A DNA stretch of 64,000 bases from assembly GCA_034421295.1 (NCBI GenBank), contig DAOUKM010000008.1, positions 62,001-126,000 on the forward strand, given 5' to 3'. Of this stretch, positions 29,588 through 37,610 are shown piece after piece. Position numbers and translations under genes: made by a program. The stretch comes from CAUZIR01 sp034421295 (GTDB taxonomy: Bacteria; Chloroflexota; Dehalococcoidia; Lucifugimonadales; UBA2962). The notes beneath the pieces were generated by a model. It did not search any database. It saw only the letters and a program-made list of their open reading frames with translations, and was not told where the DNA came from. Numbering within the stretch: the first letter of the stretch is position 1; every line of letters starts with the position of its first letter.

Positions 29588-31480
29588 CTAGGCGGAGGCG
29601 GGCGAGGCGGCGGGAGGACTCTCCGGCTCGGAGGGTGGATCGTCCGGCTCGGCAGGTGGCGTTCCTGACTCAAGCGGCGGGGAGTCCGATTCAAGCAGGG
29701 CCTGAAGTGCATCGCCCTCAATCGATTCGTGCTCTATCAGGTACTCGGCGAGCTGGTCCAGCTTGGCGCGGTTTGAATTGATAAGCTGAACGGCCGTCTT
29801 ATACGCGTTGTCTATGAGGTGATGGACCTCGTTATCGATCGTCTCGGCAACCCGGTCCGAGTAATCGCGCTGCTCGGAGATCTCCTTGCCGAGGAATACC
29901 AGCTCCTCGCGCTTGCCGAACGTGCGCGGTCCCAGCTTCTCGCTCATCCCGTAGCGGGTGATCATCGTCCTTGCGATGTTTGTCGCCTGCTCCAGGTCAT
30001 TGCTGGCGCCGGTGGTGACCTCCCCGAACACGATCTCCTCGGCTGCCCGGCCGCCCATGGCGGCAGCGATGCGGTCCTTGAACTGGGCCTTCGTCCAGAG
30101 GCTGCGATCCTCCTCGGGCAGGAACCGCGTGTAGCCTCCCATCCGGCCGCGGGAGATGATCGTGACTTTGAACACCGGGTCGGCGTGAGAAAGGAAATGA
30201 CCAACCACTGCATGGCCCGCCTCGTGGAATGCGGTGATGCTCTTTTCCCTGGGGCTTATCACCTTGCTCCGCCTCGCCGGGCCGGCGATCACCCGATCTA
30301 TCGACTCGGCGAACTCATCAAGGCCTATGCTCTCCTTGCTTCGGCGTGCGGCCAGCAGGGCCGATTCGTTGACCAGGTTGGCAAGGTCGGCTCCGGAAAA
30401 GCCCGGCGTCTGCTTGGCCACGGTCTCCATGTTCACGTCCTCTGCAAGAGGCTTGCCCTTGGAGTGGACCTCCAGGATCTGCATGCGGCCCCTCACGTCC
30501 GGGTTGTCAAGGGTGACCCTGCGGTCGAACCGACCCGGCCTCAGCAGCGCCGGATCGAGGATGTCAGGCCGATTGGTCGCGGCAACGACGATCACGTTGG
30601 TCCCCGATTCGAACCCGTCCATCTCCACAAGGATCTGGTTGAGGGTCTGCTCGCGCTCATCGTGGCCTCCGCCCAGGCCCGCACCCCGGTGCCGGCCGAC
30701 CGCGTCGATCTCGTCGATGAACACGATGCAGGGCGAGTTGCGCTTTGCCTGATCGAACAGGTCGCGGACCCTCGAGGCGCCTACGCCGACGAACATCTCT
30801 ACGAACTCCGAGCCGCTGATCGAGAAGAAGGGCACTCCCGCCTCCCCCGCGACGGCGCGGGCCATGAGGGTCTTGCCCGTCCCCGGAGGACCGACCAGGA
30901 GGACGCCCTTGGGGATCTTGGCTCCCAGCGCCAGGAAGCGCTCGGGGAACTTGAGGAACTCCACGACCTCCTGGAGCTCCTCCTTGGCCTCCTCCACGCC
31001 GGCCACGTCGTCAAAGGTGACGGTGGGGCTGTTGCCCATCGTCATGCGCGCCTTGCTGCGGCCAAAACTGAAGGTCTGGTTGGTGTTGCCCTGGGCCTGG
31101 CGGACCATGAACAGGAGGATGGCCCCGAAGATTATCAGCGGAAGGAAGTTGAGCAGCAGGCCGAACAGGTTGCTGAGCCCGCTGGAACCCTTCACAGTCA
31201 CGTTCGTACGCGAAACGAGCGGATCGATGTTTGCGGACTCTAGGAGCTCAACGATGCTTGAGCCCTCCTCCTTGCGGGAGGTGAGGGTTTCACCGTTGTT
31301 GGAGACAACGGTCAGGCGATCCCCGTTTACCTCTATGGACTCGAGCTCTCCGCTGCCAGCCATGCGGATCACCTCGGAGATCGGAACCTCGCGAGACCCG
31401 CCCAGCGGGTCGGAGAAAAGCGTGAAGAAGATGGCGATAATCGCCACCACTATCAGTAGATAGATGAAGCTGTTACGCAT
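29588..31480 (-). CDS. ftsH: ATP-dependent zinc metalloprotease FtsH
   Basis: The 630-residue membrane AAA+ protease has two N-terminal membrane segments (about 5-22 and 107-126) flanking a short outer domain. The AAA module has Walker A GPPGTGKT (197-204) and Walker B CIVFIDEID. The M41 zinc site HEAGH is at 419-423. It degrades misfolded membrane proteins. The C-terminal 30 residues are a run of acidic/serine-flanked PP pairs, a disordered tail. The upstream promoter is shared divergently with the M16 operon. Confidence 0.97.
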   Translation of the reverse strand: MRNSFIYLLIVVAIIAIFFTLFSDPLGGSREVPISEVIRMAGSGELESIEVNGDRLTVVSNNGETLTSRKEEGSSIVELLESANIDPLVSRTNVTVKGSSGLSNLFGLLLNFLPLIIFGAILLFMVRQAQGNTNQTFSFGRSKARMTMGNSPTVTFDDVAGVEEAKEELQEVVEFLKFPERFLALGAKIPKGVLLVGPPGTGKTLMARAVAGEAGVPFFSISGSEFVEMFVGVGASRVRDLFDQAKRNSPCIVFIDEIDAVGRHRGAGLGGGHDEREQTLNQILVEMDGFESGTNVIVVAATNRPDILDPALLRPGRFDRRVTLDNPDVRGRMQILEVHSKGKPLAEDVNMETVAKQTPGFSGADLANLVNESALLAARRSKESIGLDEFAESIDRVIAGPARRSKVISPREKSITAFHEAGHAVVGHFLSHADPVFKVTIISRGRMGGYTRFLPEEDRSLWTKAQFKDRIAAAMGGRAAEEIVFGEVTTGASNDLEQATNIARTMITRYGMSEKLGPRTFGKREELVFLGKEISEQRDYSDRVAETIDNEVHHLIDNAYKTAVQLINSNRAKLDQLAEYLIEHESIEGDALQALLESDSPPLESGTPPAEPDDPPSEPESPPAASPASA

Positions 31481-31584
31481 CGACCGGGAACTCGCACCAC
31501 CTCTCGGGGCCGGCAGGTGAAGGGAGAGAGGAGAGCCGGCCTATCGTACAGAAGACCCCTTAAACTCCGGAGAACTCAGAATCC

Positions 31585-31613
31585 ATAGTACATTAAACGG
31601 TGCGGCTCGGCAA
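31585..31613 (-). promoter_or_regulatory. ftsH promoter (TTGCCG / TACTAT)
   Basis: On the minus strand TTGCCG (31613-31608) and TACTAT (31590-31585) have an ideal 17-base spacer. The leader would be about 100 bases. Confidence 0.5.
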
Positions 31614-31624
31614 AAGGTTTCCCT

Positions 31625-31633
31625 TGCTATAAT
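31625..31633 (+). promoter_or_regulatory. extended -10 (TGCTATAAT) for the M16 operon
   Basis: TGCTATAAT ends 13 bases before the ATG at 31647, so the predicted transcript has a leader of only about 6-7 bases and no room for a Shine-Dalgarno site. Translation would be near-leaderless. Confidence 0.6.
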
Positions 31634-31646
31634 CCCGCCTCGATTC

Positions 31647-32921
31647 ATGATCTCAGTACCCTTCGAAAAGCACGTGCTCAACAACGGGCTCGAGGTGATT
31701 GTTCACCGAGACAACTCCCTGCCCGTGGCTGCCGTCAATGTCTGGTACCACGTGGGCAGCAAGAACGAAAAGCCGCGCAGGACCGGCTTTGCCCACCTTT
31801 TCGAGCACGTCATGTTCGAAGGTTCCAAGCATCACAATCGATCCTTTTTCGAGCCGCTGCAAAAGATCGGAGCCAAGCTGAACGGCTCAACCAACCAGGA
31901 CCGCACCAACTACTGGGAGAACGTCCCCTCCAACTATCTGGAGCTGGCGCTCTGGCTGGAGGCGGACCGGATGGGATTCCTGCTCGATGCACTCGACCAG
32001 AAGCGTTTCGACGTCCAGCGCGACGTGGTCAAGAACGAGCGTCGCCAGAGCTATGAGAACCGGCCCTACGGCATGGCCTATCTCACCCTGCAACCCGAGG
32101 TCTTCCCGCTCCCGCACCCGTACAACTGGCCGACCATTGGCTCCCAGCAGGATCTCGATTCCGCCGCGCTGGAAGACATAAAGGACTTCTTCAGGACCTA
32201 TTACTCCCCGTCAAACGCGAGCATCGCCATAGCCGGAGACATCGATCCGGACCGGACCCTTACCTGGGTGCAAAAGTACTTTGGCGACCTGCCCGCCGCG
32301 CCGCGGATCGAGAAGATGGAGCCCATGGACTCGGGCTTATCGGAAACCAGGGTGATGACCATACAGGACGATGTCCACCTGGAGCGGCGGTACTGGGTCT
32401 GGCCGACCGCGGCCGCATTTGACGAGCGGGAACAGGTCCTTGACGTTCTGGCCACGATACTCGGAGACGGCAAGGGCTCGCGTCTCCACAGGCGCCTCGT
32501 CCACGAAACCGAGCTTGCCAGAGATGTTGCCGCGGTCTCGTACTGTCAGGAACTCTGTGGCGAGTTCCTGATCCAGGTGACCACGGCCCTCGGGCAGGAC
32601 TCCGACCGGGTGGCCGAAGCGGTGGAGGAAGAGATAGCCGCCATCAAGTCCGTTCCGCCGGACCAGGCAGAGATAGAGAGGGCGAGAAACCTGATTCGGA
32701 CTCAATTCGTCAGCAGCCTGGAGCGGGTTGGCGGATTCGGCGGGCGGGCCGATCAGCTCAACTACTTCAACGTTCTGGCCGGCGACCCCGGGCTGACGTC
32801 CACCCATTACGAACGCTACGAGGATGTCAGCGCCGAGGATGTGTCCGCGGTGGCGACGAGCCTGCTGGGCGATTGCAGGGTGGAGCTGACGGTGGTCCCG
32901 GCGGAGGGCACCACCTCGTGA
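31647..32921 (+). CDS. M16 family zinc peptidase, catalytic subunit
   Basis: The 424-residue protein has the inverted zinc motif H50-L-F-E53-H54 and a third ligand E131 (KNERRQSYE) at the expected spacing. It therefore has a complete M16 active site. Two M16 repeats are recognisable. Bacterial enzymes of this class usually pair with a second, non-catalytic M16 subunit, and one follows at once (GTGA overlap). Confidence 0.92.
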   Translation: MISVPFEKHVLNNGLEVIVHRDNSLPVAAVNVWYHVGSKNEKPRRTGFAHLFEHVMFEGSKHHNRSFFEPLQKIGAKLNGSTNQDRTNYWENVPSNYLELALWLEADRMGFLLDALDQKRFDVQRDVVKNERRQSYENRPYGMAYLTLQPEVFPLPHPYNWPTIGSQQDLDSAALEDIKDFFRTYYSPSNASIAIAGDIDPDRTLTWVQKYFGDLPAAPRIEKMEPMDSGLSETRVMTIQDDVHLERRYWVWPTAAAFDEREQVLDVLATILGDGKGSRLHRRLVHETELARDVAAVSYCQELCGEFLIQVTTALGQDSDRVAEAVEEEIAAIKSVPPDQAEIERARNLIRTQFVSSLERVGGFGGRADQLNYFNVLAGDPGLTSTHYERYEDVSAEDVSAVATSLLGDCRVELTVVPAEGTTS

Positions 32922-34300
32922 CCGTTGACAGGGCGATCATGCCGTCCGCCGGACCCGAGCCCAGATTCGCTCCCCCGAGCCCGCTCCGGGCGACCCTGTC
33001 CAACGGACTCTCGGTCCTGACCGTCGAAAAGCCGGAGCTGCCGATGGTCGCCTTCGGCCTGCTGGTGCGTACAGGATCGGTGTCCGATCCCACCGACGGA
33101 CCGGGCCTGACCAGTTTCACGGCCGCCATGTTGACCGAGGGTACGACCAGCCGGACCAGCCAGCAGATCTCAGATGAGATGGAACGTATCGGCTCTGCCA
33201 TCCGGACCAAGGTGCACCAGGAGTACACGGTGCTGTCGGCACAGGCGCTGGAGCAGCACTGGAGGGAGGCGCTCGGGGTGCTTGCCGATGTAGCGAGGAA
33301 CCCCGCATTTCCCACCGCTGACCTTGAGCGAGTGCGCCGCCAGAGGCTCACCGACCTCGCCCGCATCGCCGACGAACCGGCGGCGGTTGCTCAACGCGCC
33401 TGCCGCGCCCTCCTGTACGGCCAGCTCTCCGCCTACGGTCACCCGGGTTCCGGAACGGAGGCCTCGGTCGGCTCGTTCTCGGCAGATGACCTGAGGGCGC
33501 AGTACGCGCGGGCCTTCGGCCCGCTCGACGGCACACTGGTGGTGGCCGGCCAGGTCGTTTCAGACGATGTGACCGAGATCGCCGAGTCCCTTTTCGGGGG
33601 GTGGCGTCCACAGGGCGGTCCACCCGCTTCGGGCCCGGGCCACACGGGCTCGCATGGCCGTCCCGAGGCGGCGATCTACGTCTCGGACAGGCCCGGCGCC
33701 GCCCAATCCGTCATCCGGTCCGGGCAGACGCTGGTGAGCCGCAGCAGCCCGGACTTCATGGCCCTGGTGGTACTGAACCAGGTCCTGGGGGGCGAGTTTT
33801 CAGCCCGCCTGAACATGAACCTGCGCCAGGATAAGGGGTACAGTTACGGCTACATGTCAACGATCGACTGGCTGCGGGGTCCCTCGGCACTCTACGCCGG
33901 CGGCTCAGTGCAGACCTCGGTGACCAAAGAGGCCGTCGAAGAGAGCCTCAGGGAATACTCGGAGATTCGCCGCCACAGGCCTGTCGAGCAGCGGGAGTAT
34001 GACGATGCCGTTAAGGGTCTGCTCCGCGGCTTTCCGGCAGGCTTTGAGACCCAGGGGCAGATCGCCGGGCAGCTCGTACAGCTTGCCAGTTTCGACCTGC
34101 CCGATGACTACCTGTCCCATCTGCCCGACATGCTGCAGGGCGTCACGCTGGACGATGTCAGGGGGGTGGCACTCGAGAGGCTGCGGCCCGAGCCCGACGT
34201 GGTCCTGGTGGTCGGGGACCGAGAGGCGATAGAGCCCGGACTCAGCACACTGGGGTTCGAGGTCATACCCGTCGATGCGGAGGGTAGGAAGATTCCTTGA
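32918..34300 (+). CDS. M16 family peptidase, non-catalytic subunit
   Basis: The 460-residue M16 protein lacks HxxEH. The corresponding segment reads GLTSFTAAMLTEGT. It keeps the Arg/Tyr substrate-binding motif near LRQDKGYSYGY. This is the pattern of the partner subunit of heterodimeric M16B peptidases. The GTG start at 32918 overlaps the stop of the catalytic gene, and its own stop overlaps the next gene as TTGA. A longer frame starting at 32873 is less likely. Confidence 0.9.
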   Translation: MTVDRAIMPSAGPEPRFAPPSPLRATLSNGLSVLTVEKPELPMVAFGLLVRTGSVSDPTDGPGLTSFTAAMLTEGTTSRTSQQISDEMERIGSAIRTKVHQEYTVLSAQALEQHWREALGVLADVARNPAFPTADLERVRRQRLTDLARIADEPAAVAQRACRALLYGQLSAYGHPGSGTEASVGSFSADDLRAQYARAFGPLDGTLVVAGQVVSDDVTEIAESLFGGWRPQGGPPASGPGHTGSHGRPEAAIYVSDRPGAAQSVIRSGQTLVSRSSPDFMALVVLNQVLGGEFSARLNMNLRQDKGYSYGYMSTIDWLRGPSALYAGGSVQTSVTKEAVEESLREYSEIRRHRPVEQREYDDAVKGLLRGFPAGFETQGQIAGQLVQLASFDLPDDYLSHLPDMLQGVTLDDVRGVALERLRPEPDVVLVVGDREAIEPGLSTLGFEVIPVDAEGRKIP

Positions 34301-35100
34301 AGGCCGAGGAGACGGGAGCGCCGGCCGCGCTCGGCGGCAAGGTGGCCGTGGTCACCTACGCGGCCAGAGGGGTTGGCCGGGCCATCGCTCAGATGCTGGC
34401 AGCCGAGGGCGCTGCGGTCGTCTGCGTTCTCGGAGAGCATGTTGCAAACGAGATTCGAGTCGGCGGCGGCAGGGCCATTTCGTGCGATTACGACGTCTCC
34501 GAGATGGACGGCGGCAGCAAGGTGATCGACCTGGCCCGGTCCGAATTCGGTCGACTGGACGTGCTCGTCAACACTGCGGCAGGACTGGACCCGGCGGACG
34601 ACCTCACTCCGGGAGGCGGCATAATCGACATGTCACCCGAGGACTTTTATGCCTCGGTGCGAAGAGGACTCAAGGCGACATTCACGCCCACTCGCCATGC
34701 AGCCGCGGTCTTCCGAAAGCAGCGATCGGGGCGAATCGTGAACATCACTTCGGATGACGGTCTGGGCATTCCCGGGTCCGCCGCGCGGGCAATGGTTTCG
34801 GAGGGCATAGTCGGCATGACGCGCAACGTCGGTCGAGACCTGGGCAAGTACGGTGTCACATGTAATGCCGTGGTGGCGGACGACCCGGCCGCCGCCGCCG
34901 CGCTTACGGCCTCCCTGTGCACGGACGCTCTGGCTAATGTGAACGGCCGCACGCTCGGTGCGAGGCACGGTTCGATCTTCCTCTATGAGGAGCCGGCGAT
35001 CGTGGCCGGCGTGCACAGGTGGGGCGGCCTGAGCCTCGACGAACTCGATTCCCTCGTACCCCGACTGCTGGCGCCCGCCCAGGGGCAGGAGCCGGCCTGA
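34297..35100 (+). CDS. degenerate short-chain dehydrogenase (pseudo-SDR)
   Basis: The 267-residue protein has an SDR fold: GKVAVVT at the start, DVLVNTAAG in the NNAG position, and NITSDDG. The catalytic YxxxK is replaced by R164-x3-S168, while the catalytic-position S152 remains. The cofactor motif TGxxxGxG reads TYAARGVG, with the first glycine lost. It is unlikely to be a working dehydrogenase. It is coupled to the M16 gene upstream (TTGA) and overlaps an intact SDR downstream (TGATG), so a non-catalytic partner role is plausible. Confidence 0.8.
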   Translation: MKAEETGAPAALGGKVAVVTYAARGVGRAIAQMLAAEGAAVVCVLGEHVANEIRVGGGRAISCDYDVSEMDGGSKVIDLARSEFGRLDVLVNTAAGLDPADDLTPGGGIIDMSPEDFYASVRRGLKATFTPTRHAAAVFRKQRSGRIVNITSDDGLGIPGSAARAMVSEGIVGMTRNVGRDLGKYGVTCNAVVADDPAAAAALTASLCTDALANVNGRTLGARHGSIFLYEEPAIVAGVHRWGGLSLDELDSLVPRLLAPAQGQEPA

Positions 35101-36038
35101 TGGCGGGACGGCTGGAAGGCAGGGTGGCCATCGTCACCGGCGCGGGCGGCGGCATCGGCCGCACCATCGCCAGGCTGATGGCACAGGAGGGCGCTTCGGT
35201 CCTGGTCAACGACGTGGGCAGCGCCGTAGACGGAACAGGAAAATCTTCAGGCGTCGCCGATGCAGTTGTTGCCGAGATAGCCGCAGAGGGCGGCATCGCC
35301 AGGGCCAACTACGACTCGGTGGCCGAGTACGAGTCGGCTGCGCGCCTCGTGGAGGCAGCCGTCGGCAGCTTCGGCCGGCTGGACATCGTTTGCCACGCGG
35401 CGGGCATACTCCGGGACCGAATGGTATTTAACATGACCGAGGACGAGTGGGATGCCGTCATGGCGGTCCACCTGCAGGGCGCATTCAACGTCGTGAGGAA
35501 CTCCGTGCCTCACATGGTGGCCCAGAGCTACGGGAGGATAGTCCTGCTGGCTTCCATATCCGGGCTGCGGTCTTCCGGCCAGGCAAACTACGCCGCCGCG
35601 AAGGAGGGCATGGTCGGCCTGGCCAGGTCGGCGGCCGTCGACCTGGCAGGGCACGGGATCACCGCAAACGCCGTATACCCCGGTGGACTGACCCGGATGA
35701 CCGCCTCAATACCGGAGTCCTCCGGCCCTGTCCGACTCGGGGGCGACCCCCGCCTTGCCACCACCGGCAACGTGCTCGGCACGGCCGCACCCGAACAGGC
35801 CCTGGGCCCGGAGAACAACGCCGCCAAGATCGTCTACCTGTGCACGGAGGCCGGCGGTGCCATTAGCGGCCAGGTCATTTCCACCACGGGCTGGGATATC
35901 TCGCTGTACGCGCGCAGGCGACCCGTCAATTTCGTTCACACCGACGGGGAATGGACCGTGGAGGAGCTTGTCAGGCTTCTGCCGGTCTCCCTCGCGGCCG
36001 GCATCGTCAACCCGGCGCCTCCTCAACCCGCCCCCTAG
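35100..36038 (+). CDS. SDR family dehydrogenase, (3R)-hydroxyacyl-CoA dehydrogenase-like
   Basis: The 312-residue SDR has a full cofactor motif TGAGGGIG (13-20), NDVG, S152, Y164 and K168 (ANYAAAKEG). The NDVGSAVDGTGKS region resembles the MFE-2 type 3-hydroxyacyl-CoA dehydrogenases of beta-oxidation. The ATG at 35100 overlaps the stop of the pseudo-SDR gene. A frame open from 35019 was rejected because its extra N-terminus is the shadow of the previous gene. It is extended at the C-terminus by about 50 residues relative to simple SDRs. Confidence 0.87.
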   Translation: MAGRLEGRVAIVTGAGGGIGRTIARLMAQEGASVLVNDVGSAVDGTGKSSGVADAVVAEIAAEGGIARANYDSVAEYESAARLVEAAVGSFGRLDIVCHAAGILRDRMVFNMTEDEWDAVMAVHLQGAFNVVRNSVPHMVAQSYGRIVLLASISGLRSSGQANYAAAKEGMVGLARSAAVDLAGHGITANAVYPGGLTRMTASIPESSGPVRLGGDPRLATTGNVLGTAAPEQALGPENNAAKIVYLCTEAGGAISGQVISTTGWDISLYARRRPVNFVHTDGEWTVEELVRLLPVSLAAGIVNPAPPQPAP

Positions 36039-36176
36039 ACGCCATCTCGGCGCGCACGAGCCGCTCTTGTCGAGACCCCGGCCAAGAGACCTGCGACCCC
36101 TCCCCCGGCCGAAGTGCCCGTCGGCCGGGTCATCGTCGACGGGGGGGTTAACTATCATCGCCGGTCAGGAGAGGCG

Positions 36177-36797
36177 GTGAACTGGCTCGACTTCGTATTG
36201 CTCGTGGTGCTCATCTCCGGGTTCCTGTACGGAGTCAAGGTGGGCCTGATCGGCGCTATGTTCATGACGGCCGGGGTGATCGTCGGATGGCAGATCGCGG
36301 GTCACTTCGCCGACGACCTGGGCGCTGCGCTGTCCGGCTCGATCGCCGCGGACACGATATCGACCTTCATCTGGTACGTCATCATCCTTGTGGCGACGGC
36401 GGTGGTGTTCAGGCTCCTTCACAAGCTGCTCGCGCCCGTCCTAGCCGTCACAACATCCGGGATGTCGGCCACCGCCGATAAGGTCGGTGGCGTAGTTGTC
36501 GGCGCGGTCCTGGCGTTGTTCGTGACCGGTGCGTCCATTCTGGGCCTCGCCCGACTGGCATACGATTTCGACGTGCCCGCCGGCGGCGTTGCGGGGACGG
36601 TGTCCAAGACCCTGCGCTTACCTCCCAGGCTGGAGGCTAGGGACGGACTGAGCAGGGCACTGGCCGGCTCCAGCTTTGCGCGCAGCTTCGTGACCGTCGT
36701 CGACAACGTCCCCGGCGACGCGATAGGATTCGCCCCAGACGACTTTGAGGTAGCGGTCCTGATCCTCAAACACAAGATCGACTCCGGCCAATACTAG
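36177..36797 (+). CDS. CvpA-like membrane protein
   Basis: The 207-residue protein has four hydrophobic segments within the first 135 residues (NWLDFVLLVVLISGFLYGVKVG, then the GAMFMTAGVIVGWQIAG region, the FIWYVIILVATAVVF region and VGAVLALFVTGASIL) and a soluble tail. This is the CvpA/colicin V production layout. GTG at 36177 follows AGGAG at the right distance. The same frame is open back to the TAG that ends the preceding SDR. The function of CvpA proteins is not settled. Confidence 0.8.
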   Translation: MNWLDFVLLVVLISGFLYGVKVGLIGAMFMTAGVIVGWQIAGHFADDLGAALSGSIAADTISTFIWYVIILVATAVVFRLLHKLLAPVLAVTTSGMSATADKVGGVVVGAVLALFVTGASILGLARLAYDFDVPAGGVAGTVSKTLRLPPRLEARDGLSRALAGSSFARSFVTVVDNVPGDAIGFAPDDFEVAVLILKHKIDSGQY

Positions 36798-36820
36798 ACG
36801 GGGAAAGAACTGCCGAAGGG

Positions 36821-37333
36821 ATGGTGATTCACGCTCCGGTCCTGGTGCTGAACCAGAACTACCAGCCGCTCAATGTGTGCAACGTACGGCGCGCCCTGGT
36901 TCTGCTGGATCGGGAAAAGGCCGAGCTGATGGAGAACGGCCGCGGTTACGTCCACAGCGTGTCCCGACCCTTCCCCGTTCCCTCGGTGATTCGTCTCTAC
37001 CACATGGTAAAGAGGCCGCTGGTGCGCAGGCGCCTGTCAAGGCGCGCCGTCTTCATAAGGGATCGCTACACGTGCCAGTACTGCGGTCTCCAGTCAAGGT
37101 CCCTCACACTCGACCACATCCTGCCGCGCTCCAAGGGTGGCCGGCACCAGTGGGACAACGTGGTCTCGGCCTGCAAACGGTGCAACCACCGCAAGGCCGG
37201 TCAGACGCCGCAGGAAGCCAGTATGAGGCTTATGAAGCAGCCGGCGACCCCCAGGCCCAATCCGTTCTACCTGTTCGAGAACCGGACAGTGCTCGAGGAG
37301 TGGCGACCGTTCATCCCCTGGGTCGATCCCTAG
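36821..37333 (+). CDS. HNH endonuclease
   Basis: This 170-residue HNH-family protein has C85-x2-C88 (CQYCG), the core D98-H99 (TLDHILPRSKGG), N113 and C118-x2-C121 (CKRCN), a zinc-braced beta-beta-alpha-metal nuclease. The N-terminus APVLVLNQNYQPLNV is typical of stand-alone chromosomal HNH proteins of Actinobacteria and Chloroflexi. Its biological role is unknown. There is no sign of a mobile element or a methylase partner nearby. Confidence 0.9.
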   Translation: MVIHAPVLVLNQNYQPLNVCNVRRALVLLDREKAELMENGRGYVHSVSRPFPVPSVIRLYHMVKRPLVRRRLSRRAVFIRDRYTCQYCGLQSRSLTLDHILPRSKGGRHQWDNVVSACKRCNHRKAGQTPQEASMRLMKQPATPRPNPFYLFENRTVLEEWRPFIPWVDP

Positions 37334-37385
37334 CGGCTACGGGAACCGGGCACACCTGCGAGAAGAAATGCTCGCCGCGGGCGGC

Positions 37386-37610
37386 CTACGGCCGAGCGCC
37401 GGTATCGACACAAACCACCTTGCCCTGAGGGGCCGACAGTTGACTGAATAGCAGCTGGCCGGAGTCGACGGCCACGACCGCCTCCTGCAGTTCCCCCGGG
37501 GTGGCGCTCAGCTCGACCCGGACATGGTCTCCCACCTTCGCATGGTGGCCGCCATCATCCACGAAGCAGAGCCGCCGGGCCGGCCTGAACCTGACTCCGA
37601 TCCTGGACAT
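37386..37610 (-). CDS. mini PSP1/YaaT-like protein
   Basis: The 74-residue protein reads IGVRFRPARRLCFVDDGG, then KVGDHVRVEL and ELQEAVVAVDS. It follows the start of PSP1-domain proteins (YaaT), which usually begin VGVRFKRAGKIYYFDPG and run to about 270 residues. The homologous part here stops after one beta-rich subdomain. Its ATG overlaps the holB stop (TGATG). holB-yaaT is a known gene neighbourhood, which supports the assignment. It may be a natural short form or a truncated remnant. Confidence 0.6.
   Translation of the reverse strand: MSRIGVRFRPARRLCFVDDGGHHAKVGDHVRVELSATPGELQEAVVAVDSGQLLFSQLSAPQGKVVCVDTGARP

Noticed and set aside
29819..31243. 474-codon frame opposite ftsH
   Set aside because: It is a shadow of ftsH and matches no family.
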